A DNA stretch of 64,000 nucleotides from Tubiluchus corallicola (Eukaryota > Priapulida > Priapulimorpha > Priapulimorphida > Tubiluchidae): the NCBI GenBank assembly GCA_030141605.1, contig JAQGDQ010001059.1, forward strand, positions 1 to 64,000, written 5' to 3'. Every line of letters begins with the position of its first letter. The first letter of the stretch is position 1. The position numbers were made by a program, and so were the translations under genes. The notes under the pieces are model-generated. The model made no database searches, was not told the DNA's origin, and was given only the letters and a program-made list of their open reading frames with translations. Below are positions 29,791 to 38,974 of this stretch, piece after piece.

Positions 29791-29799
29791 CTATAGAGC

Positions 29800-30616
29800 T
29801 TGAGGCACACACACAAACATGAACAAATCTTGTATTACAAGCATCTCTGAGAGTTTACCAAGCACGATGTTGCTAACAAGTGTTAATGACATCTAATAAA
29901 ACAATAACCACTACATTGTCAGCGACTACTAAACTTATCACTGCATCTATTTCTGACGGAATAGTTTTGATTACAATAATTTAATGCATTAAAAAGCGAA
30001 ATAATGATTAGGCTCAACAAAGGCTAAAAGTTGCCCAAAGAAAAAATCATTATACGCATTCTAAAATTGTAACAAAATTTATGTCTAGTTCAAAAAAACA
30101 AGAAACGTGAACCACTCGATGCTTAGGGTTAACAAATGCCGTCCAAAATGATCAAGTGAGGGTTACAGAAGGACAGACAAGCAATTACAGTGCTACAAAC
30201 TAGAAGATTTCACCAAAAACTATACTGACATATGTATATATAGCAATAACGATAACTAAATATGGGGTACAGATAAACGACTTTAACATCATGATTTCGG
30301 AAACATTCTACATAAAATCCAATGACATAATCAATTACCCATTGCGTTTTCATTAAAATAATATATAGGCTTACAACTACTTATGTACAATTCTACAAAC
30401 ATAAGACGTTCGCAGCGGAGAATGCAAGGAGGCCATTTTGAGACAGTGAATGTAATTTTCGGGGGGGGGGGGGTGATACACGTGTAATTCGTGTTTTGTT
30501 TGGAAATAGCGCGCCGAGTTTGCCAGTACCGGATCCGTAACGTTGGAGTTTCAGACACTGATAACAACCTACAAGGTCTTGTGAAATTTACAAATTCTTA
30601 GAAACTGTAATAAATA
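29800..30616. other. Likely 3' UTR of the minus-strand gene
   Basis: Lies just after the minus-strand stop codon. ATTAAA on the minus strand near 29979-29984 could serve as a poly(A) signal; no canonical AATAAA is nearby on that strand. A G9-10 run lies at about 30466-30475. Confidence 0.35.
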
Positions 30617-33600
30617 CTACCTCTTGCCTCTACCAAACTCCGCTCCGATCATCTCCCAAATGTTAGCTCTGCCGGAATCGTCTTCGTCCGATTGCTTCTG
30701 GGGACTACTCGTCTCCCTTGAACTTTTGCTCTGCGCTTTGCTGCTTTCGGGGTCAGTTATTTCTGAAGCTTTGCCTGACACCCCCGAGGAATCCGTGTCC
30801 ACCGGAGCTTCTGCTTCGCGTGTGTCAATCGCTTTACATTCAACGGTATTATCGCTAGCTAAGGGTTTTTCCACAGCTGTCTCGCCTTCCATCTTTATTG
30901 GAGACGTGGTCGGTGTGGTACCGCTCATTTCTTTCTGCAGAACGTCCGGAGACGAACGCCGGAAATTGAAGGAAACTTCCTCGTCGACGTCTTGTATGAG
31001 GTCCTCTCCCGATTCGCTCAATGCGGGCATGCTTCCGCTACTGCTGTCACTGTCGCTGACGTGGGTGATGATGCGAAACGTTCCCGTATCTTCTGCAACA
31101 TCTCCCTCTTCGGTGGGTTTCGAGTCGTTTTCTGTTCTGCGCGAATCAGCAAAAGTTGCAGGCGAAATAGATGGTTCTGGCTTCTCGGTGCTTTGGGTGC
31201 CGCTGCTACGTCGATGCCTCAAGGTGAAATCGAGAACAAAGCTATCGTATTCCTCTTCCCGAGGACGTGCGTCTTCATCACCGACATCAAAATCAACGAT
31301 CACATTATGAGATATGAGACTTTTTGGACGCGGTCTGTTTGGAGCAGGCAGTCCTGGCATTTTTGGCTTCTTTTTGCGGCCAGAGTAAGAAACTTTTGGC
31401 GTCTCTTTCATACTTGGGAGCTCATAATCACCGAGTTCAATCTCTTTTTTGGGACGACCCCGCTTCACGCTTGGAGGAGACACATAATCGTCGAGACTAA
31501 TCTCTTTTTTTGGACGACCTCGCTTCCGAATAACTTCTCCAGCCTGCTTTTTCTTACGTGGAGAATAAGAGATCTTTACCTTCTCTTTTAGTCCCGTTTC
31601 CAGGGGGATATGCTGCGGTACGAATTTCTTGGACAGAGTTTTCAGTTTCAATGGAAGTGGTTCTTGGGGAGCTTCCTCCTCCAGAGCTTCCTGAATGAGT
31701 GACTCACGGAATTTTGAAGGAGAGCTGATCCGCTCACCTTGCTCTTCCACACGTAACTTCCGAACAACCTTCTTGCGCCTTCCATTAGGCATGGGCTTTG
31801 ACTGCGGCTCAGTTGCTTCTTCTGTCTCGGATTTCGGTGGTGATTTAAACGCCTCTCCTTCGCCCCGATCAGTAACTCTCTTTAACTGAGCCAGGTATTC
31901 GACTGTCTTAGCTTGTTTCTTTACTGATGTCTTGGTTTTGTATGACGTTATTTTGGCACTTCCAACATTCTCTTGTTTGACTTTCATTGCTGCATCTTTG
32001 GAAGGCTTATTTGGAGAAGGTGTTCTCGGCCTAGTTGCTACTGCCTCTTGAAATCTAACTTTCTTGTCACTAGAAGGTGCTGATTCACTTGATAAGCCTG
32101 GAGATTTTTTAAGAATGCCTCCAACAGGTTTATAAGAAAGTACAGTTCTTTCTCGAAGCTTGGGTTTTTCATAATCATACCCAATTCCCGTGGCCGAATA
32201 GCTCCTTTTATGTATTTCTGGCAGATCTTCCTGAAGAACTTCCTCTGGTAAGCTAAGACGTTTTCTTGGAATATCCTCATCACTCATTCTCTGTGCTGCT
32301 TCTGATTTTATATGTTGCACCGTAGCTTCAGCAGTTCGCTTTTTGCCGCGATTCTTGATTACTGTGGTAGTTTTCTTATCTTCTACTTTAATCTTTTGTC
32401 TTTTGGTTTCTTTTCTCGCTCCCTCCTTGTTCACGTCCGCACTTTCACCTGAAACGCCAGCGTTGTCAACATTTTTCGATGTCCTCCTTTTCTTTGGTGG
32501 TAGTTTTTCGTCACCATCCTTACCTGTCACGTTCGACATTTTAGACGGTCTTTTAGTGGCTGAATTTTCTAAGAGTATAACTTCCTTTCTTCTTTGCCTT
32601 TCTGGAGACGTTATCATAGCTTTTTGCCAACCAGTGGGACGTCGTTTTCCTGGCGTCCCGACTGTTATAAACTGCTCTGTGTGTTCGGGAAGCTCAGTGG
32701 GACTTGGACTATCACCACCAACCCGGCCAAACTTTGCCGGGTCTTTTGGCAACATCAGCTTCAAGCTGCTAGACGCATGAGCAGGCACTGCCTTTGTCTT
32801 AGAGTCTGACATGTATGCAAGACCACCAAGACCAATCTGCTTCGCTTTTGCTTCTGGTATTACTATGAGATTTTGTTGGGAGGTACCAGTCGCAGAAGAC
32901 TCTTCCTGACTCGGACGATCCTTTTCTTTGCTCTTAAATATCTTGTAACGACCACCTGACTGCATTGGCGTGTATCTCATCATCATTCCTTTCATACGCT
33001 GCATTGTGTAGCGAACAGGGGACCCGGTCTCCTCATCAGTTGAAACCTCGTGTAGTACGGCAGCTGCCCCTTGCTCTGTGTCACTTTTTTGCGCACCTTC
33101 ATTTGTTTGAGGTTGCACTTCTGCATCAGTCTCTTTGCCAGATGTATCCGATTCCCCGGAAATCGTTCTAGCAGTAGCTGCCGGTGCCGGTTTCACTGCA
33201 GCTGCTGTGTCACCAGGTACAAGTTTCAGCATACCTGTTTTCGGATCACCTTGTAGAACAATTGCCTTGCTTTTCAGTTTCATGTAATCATCTTTTGACA
33301 GTTTCAGGACAAATGGTTGCTTCCCACCTTGGGGCTTGCTGGATGGAACGCTCTTTCCTAGCAAACGCTCAACAGGTGTCTGAACAGGAGCCTTCTTCTC
33401 TTCCTCAGAACCTTGGGAAGCCCATATAGGTTTCCTACGAACAGTCTGACCTGATCCAGGAAAAATATCCTTTATTTTCGCCGAAGATGCTTCAGCAGGA
33501 GCGCCTTCCTCCTGTATTGCTGTTGCTGTAGCAACACTATCGGCTGTCACAGAAACATCTTCAGAACTAGTTGCTTTGGCCATGGCACTGAGAACAGCCT

Positions 33601-36600
33601 CAGCAGCTGTTATTTTTCCAGGTTCAATTTCGATAGCGGATGGTTTCAGTATTTTTACAGTTCCCCTAGGAGAGGACACAGGCCCGGGTGCATGAAGTCC
33701 CGCTTCGCTGACTTGTATCGAGGCAAATCCAGGCAAAGCTGCTCCCAGATTCTGCCCCTCTTGACAGATAGTCTGTTTAACAAGCTCTGCCAACATATCC
33801 TCCTCGCTTTGTTTAGCTTGGGTAGACTGTACGACCGCTGATTCAACCTGAACATATTCACTCTCTGGAACAGACAGTGCGGAACCAGTTTTTGTACTGA
33901 CTACGGGAACCACAATATCATCGCCAAACTCTGCCTTCATGCGTTCAAACAGTGGAGGAACCGGGCTTATCTTTTCGCCAACCGAAGCGATGCTTTCACT
34001 CTGGGATTCACTTTCCTCTGTGGCATTGGACAGCAATTCCTGTTCCAACATCTGATTTAAGTCTCGTGCATTGTTAGCACTAGCAGTTTGCTGTTCTGAC
34101 TGTTCGGCTTGGCGAAGAATTTGTAGCGGATCACCAACATCAACAATATCTTGAGTAGCAATTTCCTCACGGGTCCATTGGCCCTCCATTGGAATGGTTT
34201 CTCGTTGCCAGTGTGTCATTGGTGGTATGCCAGCTGGCTTATAATCGTTATTTTCATTTTCAGCTTTTACTACTGGAATCTCTTCTTCATTTGCCATAAT
34301 GTTATCTGCAGGTTGTTCTGTGAATAGTTCCTTCAACATAATGTCTTCTCTGTAGCCATGAGGAGCTGACACCTCTACTTCCTGATTATTGTGCACCTCT
34401 TTATCAGAAATTATTGGGCTTTTCTTGCTTTCAGTATGTTCTCCTAGCAGTTCTGTTTCCAATACATCAGGCTGAATGGATACGCATTCACTCTGTTTTT
34501 CTATATCATACTGTCCTACAATATTGTGATCTGGAGATTCTTGCACCGTGGCTTGTTCATCGACTTCTTCATCATTACCATGATCAATATTTTCTGGTTC
34601 GTCACATATTTGTGCGACATGCTCAGCAGCTTCTTGAGACATGTCGTCTTCGAAATCAGATTCATCCTCTGAAGGTTCCTTAAAACTTTCGGAATCTTCA
34701 GAGTTTTCTTCTGCGTCTTTCTGCAAATGCTCAATGATCTCACTGCCGATGTCATGTTCTTGGGAATGAGTCACACCAGTTGCTATTGCCTCATTTCCAC
34801 TTGGAATTTCTGTAATTCTACAAGAAGCCTCAGCAAGATCTGGTCTAGGATTGCCTAGTATATTGCCAGAGTTTTCATCATTGTGTTGATCACCATCTTC
34901 ATTCTCCTGTGAAATGTTGCTGCTTGTTTCTAGCGACTCAGGAATGGTTAGAGATTCGTTATCTGGAACTTCCTCAGTCAACTCTTGCCTCTCTATACTA
35001 TCGGCCTCTTTTTCAACTTCTTGCTGATACTCAGGTTCAGAACTAAGTATCCTAGAATTTGCTGCTTCGAAGTCTTCCGATTCACTATCTCCAGTTGACG
35101 GTTCTTTAAAACTGCCAGAATCACTATCACCTTGATGCTCAGCATAAACTGCATGCTCCTGTTCTGATGTACTTATCGAGGTGTGAATTTCCTCAACTTT
35201 CTCTGCAACATCATTGTCACCAACTGGTTTCTCTTCCGCATCTTTATCATCTTCAAGTTGTTGCTTATGATCAGTAGGCAAACCATCATCCCAGATATGT
35301 TCCACAACTTTAGGATTTTCCTCCTCCAGTTCGCCTGCCTCTTTTAGACCCCCATCTGAGCATTGTTGTTCTACTAATGATGTTGCTGGTGTCCACTTTT
35401 CTGGGACTGATGTGCCTACTTCCTCCCACTCATCTGTCCCTTTTAAACCCTTCTCAGAATGTTCTTCCAATCTTTCTGGGGCTAATGTGTCTAACGTAAC
35501 ACCACTTTGTTTTTCCACTTCTTCCACTTCCTGTCCCTTCTCAATTGTCTCCGATGCCAATTCCGTTGAGGGTGCATCTTTTTCCGCAAACTGCGTATCT
35601 GCAGGAATCTCCTGATCATCAGCTGTCATTGACACTGCTGCCGGTTGCCCGATACGTTGCGCGCGAGATAACGGCATGGAATCGGCACATTTCACTGGTA
35701 ACTGTACATGAAAATCCTGTGCTTCAGACCTAGAGTGCTTATCTGCTAAAACGTTTGTCGGATGATCTATAAGCAGTGTCGAGGGACCCATGGTTGGCAC
35801 GTAGTTTTCCTCTTCAGCAGGCGTTGCAGTTGAATCCTTAGAAATTTCACAAACATTGTTCGCCGAGGACAGACGCGAAGCATTTTTAGAGTCTTCCGTT
35901 ATAAGTTCTGCTTTCCTAAGCGAAAGTACATCTGTCGGATGATCGGTTGACAATGTGTTTTCTGTCATTGTTCGAACTTCGTCCTCTTCGGGAGCTGCCG
36001 TTTCTGCTTCCATTTCATGTCCTGGGGAGGAATATTCCTGAACCCCTGCCAATGCAGGTTTCTCACTAAGTGGCGGCATTTCAGAAACATGTTTTTCCAG
36101 ACTTTCTTCGCAGGTCTTGGTGTTGGCATTGCTGCTCATTTCAATGTCTTGGGTTGCGTTCGGGCTTTCAGCTTCCAAAACTGAGGCGCCTGTATGATGG
36201 TGGCGTTCTGCAAGCTCTACGTTTGGAAGATCTTCGCTGGTCCGAGGTTCCGGAAGAGGTATTTCTCTCACTAACAGAGGAATATCTGTACATTGTTGAC
36301 CATCCGGTTGAATCTGAACAAGTTCCTCAGCTTGTCTGGTATCCGGATTGCCAGGATCGGTATGTGTATCAGTCTTTTCTGTTGGATCAATATGATGATC
36401 TGCATTCTTTTCGTACACGTCCATGTTATTGCCATTCCCTGGAAATACGTCACGAAAGGTTTGCAGTGAACCTTGTTGCTGTGTTTCCAAAACAATGCCA
36501 GCTTGGTTATCCGGATTTGGAAGATCCTGTTCAGCCTTGCGCACTTCGACGTCTGGTCTAATACTCATTTCGCCGTGACGTGTTGTTGGCATGGCTTCGC

Positions 36601-38974
36601 TGCTTTGACCGTCAGAAGATTGTTGCGCTTGCTCAGTACCACTTGGTCCCGGAACCTGCTGTGGATTAGACTGTAATTCGTCGCTCGACACTTTGTACTG
36701 CATCTCCCTAACAACATTCACAACTTGGTTTGTATCTCTTGGCAACAAGCCGTCGTTTTCCACAAAAATGATAGCAGGATCTATCGACATTTTGGTGGTC
36801 ATTACAGCTTGATCTAATAGATCACAAGTGGGTGAGAGATAGTCTTCCGTGACGCTGAGCTTTCCCGACTGACGCGAATAGACGGTTTCCGTTGATTCTC
36901 CAGTAACTTCCGATTCACTAAGGGCAATCATGATGTCATTAACGATGCTTCCGACACACTGCGATATAAATTCGCCTCGCCGCGGTGAGCCGACTATATC
37001 ACTAGCCGGAACGTAGTCACACATGAGACAGGTGCAACCCGGTTTATAGGAATGATTCAGTTTGGCTTGAGTACTAGTCCCACTCTTCCGTGGAGACGGC
37101 TTACGCGATTCTCTGACAGGCCTCTTCTGCTTCTTCTTTGCCGGCGTCTCCTCGACGCTTGACTTCATGATCTGTTCGAACGTGTTTCTATCCTCGATGC
37201 TTAAGACTTGGTCGAGCGGAAAGATCTTGTTCAATGTCTCAAAGATATTCACCGGTAAATTCACCAAGACTTTTTCTGGCGTCTCATTCTCTGAGCCACT
37301 TGGCTTCTTCTTCCTCGGTTGCTTTGGCTTCTTCATCGGCTTCTCCGTCTTGGGAGTCGATTCCTGCTCTCGCAAGACGTTTGCCGAAGAAGAGTTGAAA
37401 ACGTTGCCAACGTGATCCGAATCGCCATTCAACGGCTGGTGATTGGTGAAACCGTTACGACTGCCTTTCTTGTTGGTTTTTGTGTGTCTCGCTTGAGACG
37501 GCCCCGTCTTATTTTGTGACTTTCTCATTACCGGTGGGTTACCGCCACTGAAGGTTCTGCCTGTAGAATCAACCAGATGATTTGACAACATATCGAATAT
37601 GTTACTGTTGTCCTCGCTTCTTGCGTCCAACTGATTAGCTGATGAAACCATTGTCTGCCTACTGTGACTGTTCACGTTTCTCCCGTCATTTCCCGGTCGA
37701 AAAAACAGATCTGCCACGGGCGGCAACTGATTACTAGAAACGGATTGTGAATATACCATGTTTGCCGGACGTGTATAAACGGGTGGAAATGGGGCAGAAC
37801 TTGGGATGCTCTCCTGCTGCTGTTGTTGTTGCTGAAAAACTGCTGCCGCCTCTTGAGTGTGAGGTGACGGGTACAAAGGAGAAGATGACAACACGTTGTT
37901 TGATTGACTCAATGAACTGTTAGGCACAGAAGAGCTAGGTTGCAGATGAAACTGAGTGTTAGCGTCTGGTGCAAAAGTGTGACCATTAGTCCGGTATAAC
38001 AAGTGCTTAGCCAATTGCGAGTCGCCTCTTCCGGTCAATAATGGCTGCCCCGTTGTCGATGATTCCGTAAAAAATCGTGCTCCATCTGCTGCTGTCCGAA
38101 ACTGCTGCTGGCGCTGTTGATGTGCCACACCCTCGGGAATGTGCCTAGTTTGTGTTGGCACAGCTACTGTCACATCAGCACTGGATGTCCCTATCTGTCC
38201 ATTAACGGCATTCGATATCGGCAAGCTAAGTACGAGCACAGGGGAGTTTGTAGCCGCTCTTAGCTGCTCGGGCTGCGTTTCTCCCATGGAAGAATATGCG
38301 TTTAATTGAAATGCGTTATTATTAGGCATGCTTGCAGGTGTCACGACGCGGTTGTTAACAAAATATTCAGAATTGGGTTGTGCGGAGCTGGTAAACGGCA
38401 GATGGACAGACGTCTGCTGTGACCCTGCCTGACCTCGACTGGTGGGATACCGCACACGCTCTTGTCCAGGGATAACATACTGTTGTGCCATCTGGTGTGG
38501 TGCAGGAGAAACATTCTGGTGTGGCGGCTGTAAAACTACTTGATTTGGCCTACAAGAATTCACGGCAGCGGCAGAAATACTGACATTATGAGGAGACAGT
38601 CCATCGGCACTGACTTGTCCTAATTGCCCTCGATTCTTCCGCAGCACGGACTGCATCTGAGGGTTCTTTTCTTGCATCATTTGTTGGTTGAGGGGCGGGG
38701 CGACACTACTCGCAAATGTGTACCTGTTCATCTCAGTCGACCTTGCAGGTATTCTCTTGGGAGTTTCTCTAGCCTGGACGACAGCCTTTGCGGTCATGGC
38801 GTGAATACTGGCAAGATTATCTTTAACCATTTTTTCCTCCGTGTCTTGAACAGCTTCTCGATGCCCGTTTTGGTTGCCGGATGCAGAGGACAATGTGGCG
38901 GCGGAGCTCGGTGCCTTCAAGTGCTTCTTTCTCTGCTTCTCGACTCCATCAATTGATCCTTTGGGTTTCTTGTG
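30617..38974 (-). CDS. Last exon of the large AT-hook gene (2,785 residues)
   Basis: One uninterrupted 8,358-base exon, starting at an acceptor TTTGTTTCAG and ending TAG. Read in order: Gln/Asn/Ser-rich (a Gln run near 37810-37835); a basic block with KKPKQPRKKK and a nearby helical stretch (NIFETLNKIFPLDQVLSIED); the Cys cluster HSYKPGCTCLMCDYVP (about 37015-37055); acidic disordered sequence (about 33900-36500); short ordered-looking pieces (KLSKDDYMKLKSKAIVLQGD, RYTMQRMKGMMMRYTPMQSG); two tandem AT-hook repeats (31436-31530); and an acidic tail. Codon use is even and the frame is clean over the whole length, so it is under selection. Confidence 0.93.
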   Translation of the reverse strand, partial: HKKPKGSIDGVEKQRKKHLKAPSSAATLSSASGNQNGHREAVQDTEEKMVKDNLASIHAMTAKAVVQARETPKRIPARSTEMNRYTFASSVAPPLNQQMMQEKNPQMQSVLRKNRGQLGQVSADGLSPHNVSISAAAVNSCRPNQVVLQPPHQNVSPAPHQMAQQYVIPGQERVRYPTSRGQAGSQQTSVHLPFTSSAQPNSEYFVNNRVVTPASMPNNNAFQLNAYSSMGETQPEQLRAATNSPVLVLSLPISNAVNGQIGTSSADVTVAVPTQTRHIPEGVAHQQRQQQFRTAADGARFFTESSTTGQPLLTGRGDSQLAKHLLYRTNGHTFAPDANTQFHLQPSSSVPNSSLSQSNNVLSSSPLYPSPHTQEAAAVFQQQQQQQESIPSSAPFPPVYTRPANMVYSQSVSSNQLPPVADLFFRPGNDGRNVNSHSRQTMVSSANQLDARSEDNSNIFDMLSNHLVDSTGRTFSGGNPPVMRKSQNKTGPSQARHTKTNKKGSRNGFTNHQPLNGDSDHVGNVFNSSSANVLREQESTPKTEKPMKKPKQPRKKKPSGSENETPEKVLVNLPVNIFETLNKIFPLDQVLSIEDRNTFEQIMKSSVEETPAKKKQKRPVRESRKPSPRKSGTSTQAKLNHSYKPGCTCLMCDYVPASDIVGSPRRGEFISQCVGSIVNDIMIALSESEVTGESTETVYSRQSGKLSVTEDYLSPTCDLLDQAVMTTKMSIDPAIIFVENDGLLPRDTNQVVNVVREMQYKVSSDELQSNPQQVPGPSGTEQAQQSSDGQSSEAMPTTRHGEMSIRPDVEVRKAEQDLPNPDNQAGIVLETQQQGSLQTFRDVFPGNGNNMDVYEKNADHHIDPTEKTDTHTDPGNPDTRQAEELVQIQPDGQQCTDIPLLVREIPLPEPRTSEDLPNVELAERHHHTGASVLEAESPNATQDIEMSSNANTKTCEESLEKHVSEMPPLSEKPALAGVQEYSSPGHEMEAETAAPEEDEVRTMTENTLSTDHPTDVLSLRKAELITEDSKNASRLSSANNVCEISKDSTATPAEEENYVPTMGPSTLLIDHPTNVLADKHSRSEAQDFHVQLPVKCADSMPLSRAQRIGQPAAVSMTADDQEIPADTQFAEKDAPSTELASETIEKGQEVEEVEKQSGVTLDTLAPERLEEHSEKGLKGTDEWEEVGTSVPEKWTPATSLVEQQCSDGGLKEAGELEEENPKVVEHIWDDGLPTDHKQQLEDDKDAEEKPVGDNDVAEKVEEIHTSISTSEQEHAVYAEHQGDSDSGSFKEPSTGDSESEDFEAANSRILSSEPEYQQEVEKEADSIERQELTEEVPDNESLTIPESLETSSNISQENEDGDQHNDENSGNILGNPRPDLAEASCRITEIPSGNEAIATGVTHSQEHDIGSEIIEHLQKDAEENSEDSESFKEPSEDESDFEDDMSQEAAEHVAQICDEPENIDHGNDEEVDEQATVQESPDHNIVGQYDIEKQSECVSIQPDVLETELLGEHTESKKSPIISDKEVHNNQEVEVSAPHGYREDIMLKELFTEQPADNIMANEEEIPVVKAENENNDYKPAGIPPMTHWQRETIPMEGQWTREEIATQDIVDVGDPLQILRQAEQSEQQTASANNARDLNQMLEQELLSNATEESESQSESIASVGEKISPVPPLFERMKAEFGDDIVVPVVSTKTGSALSVPESEYVQVESAVVQSTQAKQSEEDMLAELVKQTICQEGQNLGAALPGFASIQVSEAGLHAPGPVSSPRGTVKILKPSAIEIEPGKITAAEAVLSAMAKATSSEDVSVTADSVATATAIQEEGAPAEASSAKIKDIFPGSGQTVRRKPIWASQGSEEEKKAPVQTPVERLLGKSVPSSKPQGGKQPFVLKLSKDDYMKLKSKAIVLQGDPKTGMLKLVPGDTAAAVKPAPAATARTISGESDTSGKETDAEVQPQTNEGAQKSDTEQGAAAVLHEVSTDEETGSPVRYTMQRMKGMMMRYTPMQSGGRYKIFKSKEKDRPSQEESSATGTSQQNLIVIPEAKAKQIGLGGLAYMSDSKTKAVPAHASSSLKLMLPKDPAKFGRVGGDSPSPTELPEHTEQFITVGTPGKRRPTGWQKAMITSPERQRRKEVILLENSATKRPSKMSNVTGKDGDEKLPPKKRRTSKNVDNAGVSGESADVNKEGARKETKRQKIKVEDKKTTTVIKNRGKKRTAEATVQHIKSEAAQRMSDEDIPRKRLSLPEEVLQEDLPEIHKRSYSATGIGYDYEKPKLRERTVLSYKPVGGILKKSPGLSSESAPSSDKKVRFQEAVATRPRTPSPNKPSKDAAMKVKQENVGSAKITSYKTKTSVKKQAKTVEYLAQLKRVTDRGEGEAFKSPPKSETEEATEPQSKPMPNGRRKKVVRKLRVEEQGERISSPSKFRESLIQEALEEEAPQEPLPLKLKTLSKKFVPQHIPLETGLKEKVKISYSPRKKKQAGEVIRKRGRPKKEISLDDYVSPPSVKRGRPKKEIELGDYELPSMKETPKVSYSGRKKKPKMPGLPAPNRPRPKSLISHNVIVDFDVGDEDARPREEEYDSFVLDFTLRHRRSSGTQSTEKPEPSISPATFADSRRTENDSKPTEEGDVAEDTGTFRIITHVSDSDSSSGSMPALSESGEDLIQDVDEEVSFNFRRSSPDVLQKEMSGTTPTTSPIKMEGETAVEKPLASDNTVECKAIDTREAEAPVDTDSSGVSGKASEITDPESSKAQSKSSRETSSPQKQSDEDDSGRANIWEMIGAEFGRGKR

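Noticed and set aside
30624-31591. Plus-strand frames opposite the 8.4-kb exon
   Set aside because: Shadows of the minus-strand coding exon; no recognisable domains.
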